Shown here in pieces: positions 15,307 through 24,987 of a stretch of 64,000 nt of DNA (its first letter is position 1; the number at the start of each line of letters is the position of its first letter). The notes under the pieces were generated by a model, which did no database searches, was not told where the DNA came from, and saw nothing but the letters and a program-made list of their open reading frames with translations. Location: contig NZ_BPIM01000001.1 in the NCBI RefSeq assembly GCF_026004115.1, forward strand, positions 558,001-622,000. Direction: 5' to 3'. The position numbers and the translations under genes are program-made. This stretch comes from Meiothermus sp. GTDB taxonomy: Bacteria; Deinococcota; Deinococci; Deinococcales; Thermaceae.

Positions 15307-18300
15307 AGAGGTCTTTGATCGTACTGCTCCTGCTGACCCTGAGCCTGGCCCAGGCCCAGGTCATCCGCAACTTCACCTCCCGCTATAGCACCAATACCAC
15401 AGGCGACATTGTACTCATCGGCAACACCCTCATGACCTGCTCCCCAACCGGTACAAACGGCGGCCAGTGCGCCAGCGCCAGGAACGGTACAACAAGCGGA
15501 AGACTTGGCCAACAACAACTCCTACACCATGATTTACGTGGACACAGACGGAGATAGCACCACCTTCAACTCCTCCTCGGCCAGCCTCAACCTGCCTGCT
15601 GGCGCCACCGTGCTCTGGGCCGGGCTCTACTGGGGTGCCGAAGCACCCAGCCTGCCCAGCCCCAGCCGGTTCGATTCCGCACCCCCGCCAGTGGGGGCTA
15701 CACCACCCTGACCGCCACCCAGACCGACTTACTCACCGCTATCAGGCCGAAGTCTCTACCATAGCTTCGTTGAGGTCACCAGCTTGGTTCAGGCAGGCGG
15801 TAATGGAAACTACTGGGCCGCCAATGTTCAGGGTAGCCCCAATAACAGCAACCGCTACGCAGGGTGGAGCCTGGTGGTGGTTTATCAGCACTCCAGTCAA
15901 CCATTGCGTCACCTGAACGTCTTTGACGGGTACGCGCAGGTTGGTGGTACAACCACGGTCAACACCACCATCAGCGGCTTCCTAACCCCGGCCACCGGCC
16001 CGGTCACCTTGCGGTTGGGCACAGTGGCCTACGAGGGCGACCGGGGAATAACGGGCGACCGTCTGCGGGTTAACGGCACGGATGTTTCCAACGCCACCAA
16101 CCCTGCAACCAACTACTTCAACTCCACCATCAGCGACCTGGGGTCGCACGTTTCCAGCAAGAACCCGAATTACATTGACCAACTTGGCTTCGACATCGAT
16201 CGCCTGGAAAACACAGGTCTGCTGGGCAACAATCAGTCCTCGACCAGCGTAGCTTTTGTCTCTACCGGCGATGCCTACTATCCGGGTATCCTCACCTTTG
16301 CCGTCAACATTTACGCCCCCGACCTCACCTCCACCTTCGCCAAGAGCGTAGCCGACCTCAACGGGGGCAACGTGCTAGTAGGCGACATCCTGGAGTACAC
16401 CATCAGCTTCACCAACACCGGCCAGGATGGGGCTACCAAAGTGGTGGTGCGCGACCCCATCCCGGCGGGCACCCAGTATGTGCCGGGCAGCTTGCAGGTC
16501 GTCAGCAACGCTACCGGAGCCCCCACCGGCAGCTTTACCGACGCCAGCGGAGACGACATCGCCGAGTACAGCCCCGCCTGCAGCGAACTTTCCGGTAGCC
16601 CCCCTTGTGTGCGCTTCCGCCTAGGCACCGGGGCCAATGCCAGCCAGGGCGGGCTGATTCCGCCTACTCAGGGGGCCAGCCTGCGCTTCCGGGTTCAGGT
16701 ACTCCCCAGCGCCGCCGGCCAGACCATTACCAACATCGCCCAGGTAAGCTACAACGCCCAGACCCTGGGCACCGCCTTCAGCCAGACCGCCAGCGCTAAC
16801 GCAAATAGCACCGTGCCCACCTCCCCCAGCCTCAGCAAGGCCTTCAGCCCCAGCAGTATCCCCATCGGCGGCACCAGCACCCTCACCATCACCCTGAGCA
16901 ACCCCAACGCCACTGTCGCCACGCTGACCGCTACCCTGGTGGACAACCTACCGGCTGGCCTGGTGGTGGCCAGTCCCCCTGCGGCCAGCACCACCTGCCC
17001 GGGCGGTTCGGTAACGGCCGCCGCGGGTAGTTCCACGGTAACCCTAAGCGGAGGACAGATCCCCGCCAACGGCGCCTGTACGGTTACCGTCAACGTTACC
17101 GGCAGCAGCCCAGGCAGCTACACCAACACCCTGGCCGCCGGAGCCCTGCAGACCAACCAGGGCAACAACACGGCCCCCGCCAGCGCCAGCCTTACCCTCC
17201 AGGGGGCCAGTCTCTCGGGCCGCATCTACGCCGATCTACAGCCCAACGGGGTGCGCGAGCCGGGGGAAGACTGGAGCAGCGGGGCCCCCGTCTATGTGAA
17301 CCTGGTGCAAGGCAGCAGTGTGGTGCAGTCGGTAGCGGTGAACCCTGGTAGCGGGGTTTACACCTTCAGCACGGTAGCTCCAGGCAGCTACACCCTCGTG
17401 GTGACCAACAGCCCCACCAACACCACCCCCACCGCGCCCTCCGGCTGGCTCTTCATCAACCCCAGCGGCAGCCGTACCGTCGGCATGGGCAGCAGCAATA
17501 TCGCTGACCAGGACTTCGGTTTATTCAACGGTTCGCGCATCCGGGGCACGGTATTCCGCGACGATGGGCTGGGCGGGGGCACTGCCAACGACGCCTGGCA
17601 AAACGCGGGTGAACCAGGTATTCCCAACGCGCTGGTGAGTGCATCGGACGGAACCAATGTGCGCAGCACCACCACCGATGCCAGCGGGCTTTACACGCTC
17701 TTTATCCCGGCTAGCTTTGGTTCTAGCCTGACCCTCTCCCACCCCCTGCAGCCCGCCACGGGCAGCAACGTGAACGGAAGCAGCGTTAGCCTGGCCTCCG
17801 GCTACGGCAGCGCTGCCGCGGCCAGCCGAACCATCGGTGGCTTTGCCCCTGGGCAGTACTACGAGGGCTACAACTTTGGGGTGGTGCGCGAAAGCCGCTT
17901 CTCCCCCGATCAGTCGAGGCAGTCGCCCAGCCCGGCTACGATTACCTATAGCCACCTGTACCGCCCGGGCACCCTGGGCACGGTAAACCTTGTCCAGAGT
18001 GGGGGCAGCTACACCTACGCCCTGCGCCGCGATGTGAACTGCGACGGCGATTTTGCCGATGCGGGCGAGAGCTTCCAGCCTTTGCCACAGAGCTTTACGG
18101 TGGGCGCCTCCTGGCCGCGTGAAAGCGACGGCAGCTTGCGAGCCTGCGCCCTGGAGTTGCAGGTCGTGGTGCCGGCAGGCTTGCCGGCGGGGCGGGTGGA
18201 CATGGCCCAGCTCCAGGCCGCCCTGGGATGGGCCAACAACCCGACCCTTACCGACACCCGACAGGTCTTCGACACCACCACCGTGATTACGGCGGGAACC

Positions 18301-18687
18301 TTGCAACTCCTGAAGGAAGTGCGTAACGTGAGCACCGGGAGCCCCTTCGCCGCCAACGTGCTGGGGCGGCCCGGGGAGGTGCTCGAGTACCGCATCGCCT
18401 ATCAGAACATCGGCAGCCAGCCCATCTTCAATGTGGTGTTGAGCGATCCCATTCCCTTTTTCACTACCCTGGTGCAAAACGCCTATGGCGGCACGGGGGA
18501 GCTCGAGCTGGCCTGCCCAAACAGCACCCTGGTACGCCCCGATCTGGGCAGTGTGGGCGGCATCAACCTAAATCTAGCCTCGCTGTGCAGCCTCAGCACC
18601 GCCCCCAACCCCAGCGGCAGCGGCACCCTACCGGCGCTATTGCCGGGTGAGGGCGGGTATTTCGTGTACCGGGTGCAGATACAGTAA
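15303..18687 (+). pseudogene. DUF11/Cna-B surface protein gene broken by three frameshifts near its 5' end
   Basis: The gene starts at ATG 15303 (MKRSLIVLLLLTLSLAQAQ, a signal peptide), overlapping the previous stop. Frame is lost near 15480-15500 (CASARNGT then continues in another frame as [20 protein letters not shown]), again near 15640-15665 (to [22 protein letters not shown]) and again near 15750 (to LYHSFVEVTSLVQAGGNGNYW). From there a single frame runs to 18687 with 967 residues from an internal GTG at 15784: DUF11 units (LVGDILEYTISFTNTGQDG, AFSPSSIPIGGTSTLTITLSN), Cna-B-like domains (IYADLQPNGVREPGEDW, VFRDDGLGGGTANDAWQNAGEPG) and the end VYRVQIQ. Reassembled, it would encode about 1127 residues. 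Sequencing error is an alternative to real decay. Confidence 0.8.
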
Positions 18688-18806
18688 AGCGGCCCCGTAG
18701 CAGTTCCAGAGCACACCGTTCTATCCTGCACTTTTGTAGCCCCGGCCAAGGCTGACATGGTGAGGTTGTGGGGGTTTTGATTGCAAGAAAGCTTTACACT
18801 AAAAGC

Positions 18807-19787
18807 ATGTCGTTGCAGGCATTGCACGAGGCGCATGGGGTGACCTGGCGTACCCAGGGTGAGCAAGTGATTCCGTGGAACTACGGCGACGTCGAGGCCG
18901 AACTCGAGGCCCTCCGGTATGGCGCAGCCCTGCTCGATTTCGCCGAATATGGGCTGGTGGAGCTAAAAGGTGCCGACCGGCACGATTTTTTGCACAACCA
19001 GTGCACCTCCGACATCCGCCGGATGCCCGAAGGGAGCTGGCTCGAGACGGTTTTCCTGAACGCCAGGGGCCAGATTGAGCATATAGGTCTGGTGCTGCAT
19101 CTGGGTGAGTCCTTCTGGATTAGCTCCCCCAGCGCCAAAGCCCTCGCCAACCGTTTTCGCAAATACATCGTGTTCGATCAGGTGGAGGTGAACGAGCTCC
19201 AGGGCTGGCTCACCCTGCGCCTGCAGGGCTCCAAAGTCGAGCAGGTCGCAAAGCGCTTAGGGCCGCTGCCGCCGCGTTGGGGGCTCCAAAAAGGCGAGGG
19301 CCTGGTCATGACCCGTGATGAGCTGGGCCTATGGCTTTTTGCAAGCGCCGCGCAGGCACCGCTGTTTACCAAAATGCTGTTGGAGAATGGAGCTACGCCG
19401 GTAGGCCGCGAAGCCTGGCAGATCTGGCGGGTCGAGCGCGGTCAGGCCGATCTGCCCGAGGCCCTGGGCGAGCTGCCCCAGGAGGTCGGCTGGGAGGGCC
19501 GGGTGAGCTACAAGAAAGGCTGCTACCTGGGGCAGGAGATTATGGCCAGGCTCGAGGCCCGGGGTAACACCCGCTACCAACTGATGGGCCTGCTGGGCCA
19601 GAAGGAAATCCCCGCCGGGGCCGAGGTTTTCCGCGAGGGCAAGCGAGTAGGCCGGGTGGGCACCGCAGTGGAGTCGCCCCATCTGGGCGCGGTCGCCCTG
19701 GCACTGTTGCGCAAGGAGCTGGCCCCCGGCGACCAGGTGCAGATTGAGGGCTGGTCGGCCACCGTGTCGGCATTGCCCATGCAATAA
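18807..19787 (+). CDS. ygfZ: tRNA-modifying protein YgfZ (folate-binding, GcvT-like)
   Basis: A 326-residue member of the YgfZ/GcvT family, which binds folate and supports iron-sulfur enzymes such as the tRNA methylthiotransferase MiaB. The signature KGCYLGQE (about residues 236-243), with the conserved cysteine, is present, followed by LEARGNTRYQLMGL. The N-terminal LLDFAEYGLVELKGADRHDFLHNQCTSDI is typical of the aminomethyltransferase-like fold. The ATG at 18807 is preferred to an upstream in-frame GTG at 18768 because a TACACT box lies 8 nt before it, as in leaderless genes. It stands alone, followed by cinA after 88 nt. Confidence 0.9.
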   Translation: MSLQALHEAHGVTWRTQGEQVIPWNYGDVEAELEALRYGAALLDFAEYGLVELKGADRHDFLHNQCTSDIRRMPEGSWLETVFLNARGQIEHIGLVLHLGESFWISSPSAKALANRFRKYIVFDQVEVNELQGWLTLRLQGSKVEQVAKRLGPLPPRWGLQKGEGLVMTRDELGLWLFASAAQAPLFTKMLLENGATPVGREAWQIWRVERGQADLPEALGELPQEVGWEGRVSYKKGCYLGQEIMARLEARGNTRYQLMGLLGQKEIPAGAEVFREGKRVGRVGTAVESPHLGAVALALLRKELAPGDQVQIEGWSATVSALPMQ

Positions 19788-19875
19788 AACATGCCTCCTC
19801 GCCACTGCCGGTTCGTATGATGGGGGGCAGGCCTTTGACGTTTTTCAAAAATCGCTGTAATCTATAGGAGTTATT

Positions 19876-21078
19876 ATGTTTTTAGCAGAAATAATTGGCG
19901 TGGGGGATGAGCTCTTATACGGCGAAACCGTGGATACCAACACGGCTGAGATTGCCGTCAGCCTTCAGCCCTACGCCGTAGCGGTGCGCCGGACGCTTCG
20001 GGTCGCCGACGACCTGGAAACCCTGGCCCAGGAGGTACGTCAGGCCTGGCAAAAGGCCCGGCTGGTGGTGCTTTCGGGCGGGCTGGGCCCCACCCCCGAC
20101 GATATCACCCGCGAGGCCATCGCGGCCGCCCTGGACGAGGATTTGCAGCTTGACCCGGCAGTGCTGGAGTGGCTTCAGAAGCTCTTCGCGGAGAGGGGCT
20201 GGAAGATGCCCGAGACCAACCGCAAACAGGCCCAAAAAATCCCCTCGGCCCGCTGGATCGAGAACCCCAGGGGCACCGCGCCGGGTTGGTGGGTGCACCA
20301 GGAAGACAAAGACCTGGTGTGCCTGCCCGGCCCTCCGGCCGAGTGGCGCCCAATGTGGGCCGAGATCCTGCCCCAGCTGCATCTGCCACAAAAGCCCTAC
20401 AAGCAGGTGACCTTCAAGACCTTTGGCCTGGGGGAGTCGCGCATTGTGGAGTTGCTGGGCGAGCTGTTTAAGCGCAACGGGCAGGTCGAGGTGGGCACCT
20501 ACGCTAAAATGGATGGGGTGGCGGTGGTGGTGCGCGGCGAACCAAGCCTGGTAGACCGCCTTGCGGCTCAGATCCGCCCCCTCCTGGACGAAGCGGTTTG
20601 GGGCCAGGATGCCGACACTTTACCTGTGCTGGTGCTCAAAAGGCTGGAAGTCCAACAGGCCACCCTGGCCACCCTCGAGTCCATGACCGGGGGGGTGCTG
20701 GGGGCCCTCCTGACTGGGGTCGCGGGCGCTTCCAAAAGTTACCTGGGCGGGCTGGTTCCCTACCACCCTTCGGCCAAGTCCCAACTCCCCATTGACCCAG
20801 GTGTAGCCACTCAACATGGTGTGGTTTCTGCTGCCTTCGCCGAGGCCATGGCTTCCGCTGCTCGCCACATGCTGAACTCAACCTACGCCCTCTCCACTAC
20901 CGGGGTGGCCGGGCCCGAAGCCCTGGAAGGTCAGCCGGTAGGTACGCTCTTTGTGGGACTGGCCGGTCCGGGCGGCGTCAAGTCCAGGCACTTTCGCCTG
21001 CCCGGCGCCAACCGCGAAATGCTGCGCCAGCGGGCAGCCCATGCCGCCCTGGCCTTTTTGCTGGGTGAGCTGCAATGA
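19876..21078 (+). CDS. cinA: CinA (competence/damage-inducible protein; NMN amidohydrolase family)
   Basis: A 400-residue two-domain protein. Residues 1-165 form the MoaB/MogA-like domain (EIIGVGDELLYGETVDTN, LSGGLGPTPDDITREA, CLPGPPAEWRPMW); the C-terminal 160 residues form the CinA amidase domain (SMTGGVLGALLTGVAGASKSYLGG, TGVAGPEALEGQPVGTLFVGLA). Family members deamidate nicotinamide mononucleotide or hydrolyse ADP-ribose and are linked to competence. The gene shares an ATGA overlap with thpR, which is followed by recA, the arrangement known in Deinococcus and Thermus. In this group the operon supplies RecA during transformation and DNA damage. Confidence 0.94.
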   Translation: MFLAEIIGVGDELLYGETVDTNTAEIAVSLQPYAVAVRRTLRVADDLETLAQEVRQAWQKARLVVLSGGLGPTPDDITREAIAAALDEDLQLDPAVLEWLQKLFAERGWKMPETNRKQAQKIPSARWIENPRGTAPGWWVHQEDKDLVCLPGPPAEWRPMWAEILPQLHLPQKPYKQVTFKTFGLGESRIVELLGELFKRNGQVEVGTYAKMDGVAVVVRGEPSLVDRLAAQIRPLLDEAVWGQDADTLPVLVLKRLEVQQATLATLESMTGGVLGALLTGVAGASKSYLGGLVPYHPSAKSQLPIDPGVATQHGVVSAAFAEAMASAARHMLNSTYALSTTGVAGPEALEGQPVGTLFVGLAGPGGVKSRHFRLPGANREMLRQRAAHAALAFLLGELQ

Positions 21079-21599
21079 GGCTCTTCTATGCCATCTTCCC
21101 CCCGCGCGCGGTGCAAGAAGCCCTGGGCGAAGCCCAGGAAAAAGTGCGGGGTTTCAAGGGCTGGAAGCTGAGCCCACCCCCCCAACTCCACATCACCCTG
21201 CTCTTTTTAGGACCACAACCCGAGGAGCGCCTGCCGGAGTTCCGCCGAATCGGACGGGAAGTAGCCGCCACAGTGCCAGAGTTTAAGGTAGAGCTGGCTG
21301 GAACCGGGTACTTCCCCCCCACGGGCTCACCCCGGGTCTGGTTTGTCAAGGCCAGCGGGGTGGGCCTGGAACCCCTGGCCCAAAGACTGCAGCGAGCGCT
21401 TCCAGAGATAAAAACCGCAGCGTTCCACCCCCACCTGACCCTGGCCCGCAAAAAAGGCCCAGCCCCTCGCATTGGGCCGCTGGTACTGAATCTACAGTTC
21501 CAGGCCAGAGCAGTATGCTTGGTGGAGTCTAAGCTGGAGCGTTCGGGTTCACAGTATCGCGTTATAGAGCAGTTCCCGCTTGTCAGTATCGCGTTATAG
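21075..21599 (+). CDS. thpR: RNA 2',3'-cyclic phosphodiesterase (LigT/ThpR)
   Basis: A 174-residue 2H-phosphoesterase that opens 2',3'-cyclic phosphates on RNA ends. The two catalytic HxTx motifs are HITL (near residue 40) and HLTL (near residue 118). It is translationally coupled to cinA (ATGA) and followed by recA. The 3' end is altered: a 32-bp tandem duplication (21552-21583 and 21584-21615) makes the protein end PLVSIAL instead of PLG, the end that would be read if one copy were present. The catalytic domain is unaffected, so the enzyme is probably functional. Confidence 0.92.
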   Translation: MRLFYAIFPPRAVQEALGEAQEKVRGFKGWKLSPPPQLHITLLFLGPQPEERLPEFRRIGREVAATVPEFKVELAGTGYFPPTGSPRVWFVKASGVGLEPLAQRLQRALPEIKTAAFHPHLTLARKKGPAPRIGPLVLNLQFQARAVCLVESKLERSGSQYRVIEQFPLVSIAL

Positions 21600-21615
21600 A
21601 GCAGTTTCCGCTTGG
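21552..21615 (+). repeat. 32-bp tandem duplication at the 3' end of thpR
   Basis: Two adjacent 32-bp copies starting CAGTATCGCGTTATAGAGC, with two base differences by eye (TTCCC/TTTCC and the last base). The second copy runs into GGTTGA, which would be the original stop in frame with the first copy. The duplication therefore replaces the last residue and shifts the stop codon. Confidence 0.9.
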
Positions 21616-21652
21616 TTGAGTCGCATCCCCGGCAGTTTGAACAGGAGTGTAT

Positions 21653-22702
21653 ATGGATAAGGAGAAACAAAAAGCGTTGGAAGGAGCCCTAAAGTCCATC
21701 GAGAAGCAGTTTGGTAAAGGGGCCGTGATGCGCCTGGGCGAGGCCCCCCGGCAGCAGGTGGATGTGATTTCCACAGGCAGCTTAGGTCTGGATATGGCCC
21801 TGGGCATCGGCGGCATTCCCAAGGGGCGGATCATCGAGATTTACGGCCCCGAGTCGGGCGGCAAGACCACCCTGGCCCTCTCCATCATTGCGCAGGCCCA
21901 GCAGGCCGGTGGGGTAGCCGCCTTCGTAGACGCCGAGCATGCCCTGGATCCCATTTACGCCAAAAGCCTGGGGGTCAACATCGACGACCTGCTGGTCTCC
22001 CAGCCCGACACCGGCGAACAGGCCCTGGAAATTGTGGAACTCCTGACCCGTTCGGGCGCCATCGACGTGATTGTGATTGACTCGGTGGCCGCCCTGGTGC
22101 CCCAGGCCGAAATCGAAGGGCAGATGGGCGATGCTTTTGTAGGCATCCAGGCCCGCTTGATGAGCCAGGCCCTGCGAAAGCTCACCGCAGCCCTCTCCAA
22201 GAGCAACACCGCGGCCATATTTATTAATCAAATCCGTGAAAAGGTGGGCACCATGTACGGCAACCCCGAGACCACCCCCGGCGGGCGGGCGCTCAAGTTT
22301 TATGCCTCGGTGCGGCTGGACGTACGCAAACAGGGCCAGCCCATCAAGGTAGGCAACGATGCGGTAGGCAACCGGGTACGGGTCAAGGTGACCAAGAACA
22401 AGCTGGCCCCCCCCTTCCGCGAGCACGAGATCGAGCTGTACTTCGGCAAGGGCATTGACCCCCTGGCCGACCTGGTAACAGTAGCGATTGCCACAGAAGT
22501 GGTGGACAAATCGGGCTCCTGGCTTTCCTACGGCGATACCCGGCTGGGCCAGGGCAAAGAGAAGGCTGCCGAGTTCCTCAAGGGCGAACCCCGGATGGCC
22601 CAGGAGATCCGCGAGAAAGTTTTGGCCCAAGCTGGTAAGCTATCGGTATTGGCGACCCCAGGAGAGGACGAGGAGTCTTCTGCCGTGGTTGCCGAAGCTT
22701 AA
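21653..22702 (+). CDS. recA: Recombinase RecA
   Basis: A 349-residue RecA, the ATP-dependent strand-exchange protein for homologous repair and transformation. Walker A is GPESGGKT at residues 65-72; [10 protein letters not shown] is Walker B; the L2-region signature [27 protein letters not shown] is intact. The ATG at 21653 is chosen because AGGAG lies 7 nt before it; a GTG 6 nt upstream is in frame but would sit on that site. It is the third gene of the cinA-thpR-recA unit. The acidic tail ([10 protein letters not shown]) is normal for the family. No intein is present. Confidence 0.97.
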   Translation: MDKEKQKALEGALKSIEKQFGKGAVMRLGEAPRQQVDVISTGSLGLDMALGIGGIPKGRIIEIYGPESGGKTTLALSIIAQAQQAGGVAAFVDAEHALDPIYAKSLGVNIDDLLVSQPDTGEQALEIVELLTRSGAIDVIVIDSVAALVPQAEIEGQMGDAFVGIQARLMSQALRKLTAALSKSNTAAIFINQIREKVGTMYGNPETTPGGRALKFYASVRLDVRKQGQPIKVGNDAVGNRVRVKVTKNKLAPPFREHEIELYFGKGIDPLADLVTVAIATEVVDKSGSWLSYGDTRLGQGKEKAAEFLKGEPRMAQEIREKVLAQAGKLSVLATPGEDEESSAVVAEA

Positions 22703-23038
22703 ACTGCTTGCTAGGTGGGGTTCTCCCAGTATGAAGGACCAGGAAGCCATTGTTCTCAAAATCTGCCCGCTGGTATGCAATTGGGCCAAAGGGCGGCTTG
22801 GTGCAGAGCTTGGAAGCGGTCTACCTCTGGTGTGGCGTTTGGCTCGAGCAAACCCAATGGTGGTTCCGACCCGTACTCCGCAGGTGCGGGGTGATTTACC
22901 CCAAGCACAGCGAATTGTTCGGGGTATGCGCGAACCATGCTATATAAGGATTTGCTCATAGCAGGAGATTTATTTAGCAACTAAACGCCCGCCAGACCCG
23001 AAACTGTGAGAACCTCCTTGCAAACCCTGGAGGTACCG
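22703..23038. other. 336-bp stretch after recA with no convincing gene
   Basis: Short open frames exist in two frames (for example from the ATG at 22731), but they resemble no family and lack ribosome-binding sites. Small hairpins are visible (GGGGTGATTTACCCC around 22890-22905). A TATATA box near 22940 and GGAGG just before 23039 probably serve the RNase Y gene. A small RNA cannot be excluded. Confidence 0.4.
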
Positions 23039-24814
23039 ATGGCCTTTACTCCCCTGGATCTTATACTCACGCTTATCGTGATCGTGCTGGCGGTGGTTGT
23101 GGTGCTGCTATTGCAGCGCAGCAATCGCCAGAGCGAGGTTAATAAAAGCGAACTCGAGGCCGCCCGCCGCGAGGCCCAGCAAACCCTGGAAGCGGCCCGA
23201 CGCCAGGCCCAGACCGCTTTAGAGCAGGCCCAGGCCCAGGCCAAGACCCAGCTCGAGGCCGCCCGCAGCGAGGCCCAGAGCCTGCGGCAAAGCGCCCAGG
23301 CCGAGGTGCAAAGCCTGCGTCAGAGCGTACAGGCCGAGCTTGAGCGCCTGCGCACGCAGGGCGAGGAGCGCCTGCGCCAGCAGCTCCGCGAAGAGCGCGA
23401 ACGCCTGCAAGCCAGCCTGCAAGCCGAGCGCGAAGCCCTGGTTAGCGAACGTGCCTCCATCCAGGCCGAGCGTGAGCGGCTACAAGCCGACCTACAGGCC
23501 AGCCGGGCCGAGCGCGAGGAGCTCAAACGCGAGACCGAACGGCTGGCCCGGCGCGGGGAACAACTCGATGCCCGCGCGGCCAAGCTCGATGAGCAGGAAG
23601 AAAAGCTCGATGCCCTGGAGAAGGCCCTCGAGGCCCGCCAGGCCGAGCTGGCCCAGCGCGAGCGCCAGATCGACCTGAAGCTCCAGGAGGTAGCCGGGAT
23701 GAGCGCGGAGGAGGCTCGCAACCTGCTTCTGTCGCGGCTGGACGCTGAGCTGGAAGAAGAAAAGGCCCTGCGGGTCAAGGCCAACCTTGAAAGAATCCGG
23801 CTCGAGGTCAAGCGCGAGTCGCAAAAGCTCCTGGCCCAGGCTGCCCAGCGCCAGGCCTCCGAGACCGCGGCGGCCCTGGCGGTTTCGGTGGTGCCCATTC
23901 CCTCCGATGCCATGAAGGGCCGCATCATCGGGCGTGAAGGCCGCAACATCCGTACCTTCGAGGCCCTTACGGGCGTAGACCTGATCATTGATGACACCCC
24001 CGAGGCCGTACTGCTTTCTAGCTTCAACCCCATGCGCCGGGAAATCGCCAAGATGGCCCTCGAGCAGCTGGTCGCCGATGGCCGTATCCACCCCAGCCGC
24101 ATCGAGGAGGTGGTGGAAAAGGCCAAAAATGAGATGAAGACCTTCATCTACGAGCGTGGCGAGGAGGCTGCCCTGGAAGCCGGGGTGGTGGGCCTCAAGC
24201 CTGGCCTGGTACAGCTTCTAGGCCGCCTGCACTTCCGCTCGTCGTATGGCCAGAACGTGCTCAAGCACTCGGTGCAGGTCGCCCACCTCACCGGCATTAT
24301 GGCCGCCGAACTGGGCCTGGATGCCGCCCTGGGCCGCCGGGCCGGACTGCTGCACGACCTGGGCAAGTCGGTAGACCGCGAGATCGAGGGCACCCACGTG
24401 GAGATTGGCATAACCCTGGCCTCGCGCTTTGGCGAGCCCAAGGAGGTCATTGACGCCATCGCCCACCACCACGACCCCGAGAATGGCGAGACCCTTTACT
24501 CGGTGCTGGCTGCCGCCGCCGACGCCATCAGCGCGGCCCGGCCCGGTGCGCGGCGCGAGAGCCTGGAAGAGTACATCCAGCGCCTGGAGCAGCTCGAGCG
24601 CATCGCCCTCAGCTTCCCTGGCGTGGACAACGCCTTCGCGGTGCAGGCTGGGCGCGAGGTGCGTGTGATCGTCAAGCCCGACCGCATCAGCGACGCCAAA
24701 GCCACCCTGCTGGCCCGCGAGATCGCCGGGCGCATCGAGCGCGACATGAACTACCCCGGCCAGGTGCAGGTGACGGTGGTGCGGGAGAGCCGGGCTGTGG
24801 AGTACGCTAAATAA
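23039..24814 (+). CDS. rny: Ribonuclease Y
   Basis: A 591-residue membrane-anchored endoribonuclease that starts mRNA decay. Order of parts: an N-terminal transmembrane helix (LILTLIVIVLAVVVVLLL, about 7-25); a long charged coiled coil to about residue 265; a KH domain (MKGRIIGREGRNIRTFEALTGVDLIIDD); an HD domain with HSVQVAHLTG and LLHDLGKSVDREIEG (about residues 410-445) and IAHHHDPENGE. The ATG at 23039 follows GGAGGT; an upstream in-frame start at 23006 lacks such a site. The gene stands downstream of recA on the same strand, 336 nt away. Confidence 0.96.
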   Translation: MAFTPLDLILTLIVIVLAVVVVLLLQRSNRQSEVNKSELEAARREAQQTLEAARRQAQTALEQAQAQAKTQLEAARSEAQSLRQSAQAEVQSLRQSVQAELERLRTQGEERLRQQLREERERLQASLQAEREALVSERASIQAERERLQADLQASRAEREELKRETERLARRGEQLDARAAKLDEQEEKLDALEKALEARQAELAQRERQIDLKLQEVAGMSAEEARNLLLSRLDAELEEEKALRVKANLERIRLEVKRESQKLLAQAAQRQASETAAALAVSVVPIPSDAMKGRIIGREGRNIRTFEALTGVDLIIDDTPEAVLLSSFNPMRREIAKMALEQLVADGRIHPSRIEEVVEKAKNEMKTFIYERGEEAALEAGVVGLKPGLVQLLGRLHFRSSYGQNVLKHSVQVAHLTGIMAAELGLDAALGRRAGLLHDLGKSVDREIEGTHVEIGITLASRFGEPKEVIDAIAHHHDPENGETLYSVLAAAADAISAARPGARRESLEEYIQRLEQLERIALSFPGVDNAFAVQAGREVRVIVKPDRISDAKATLLAREIAGRIERDMNYPGQVQVTVVRESRAVEYAK

Positions 24815-24857
24815 TCCCGCTCATCCCTGCCACGCTGAAATCCTGTGGCTAGAAGCC

Positions 24858-24874
24858 TGTACCCAACCGGTACA
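24858..24874 (+). promoter_or_regulatory. Inverted repeat between rny and mmsA
   Basis: TGTACC and GGTACA flank CAACC, and the next base on each side also pairs (CTGTACC/GGTACAG). No T-run follows, so it looks more like an operator for the downstream dehydrogenase gene than a terminator. The binding protein is unknown. Confidence 0.35.
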
Positions 24875-24987
24875 GCAGGAAGGGTATTTAGACAAACTGT
24901 CCATTGCAACAGATGGAACATTGCGCCTACCATAGGTTTATCTGGGCCAAGTCTTCTAGCTATTTCTAGCCCGTAAGGAGGCAGCAT

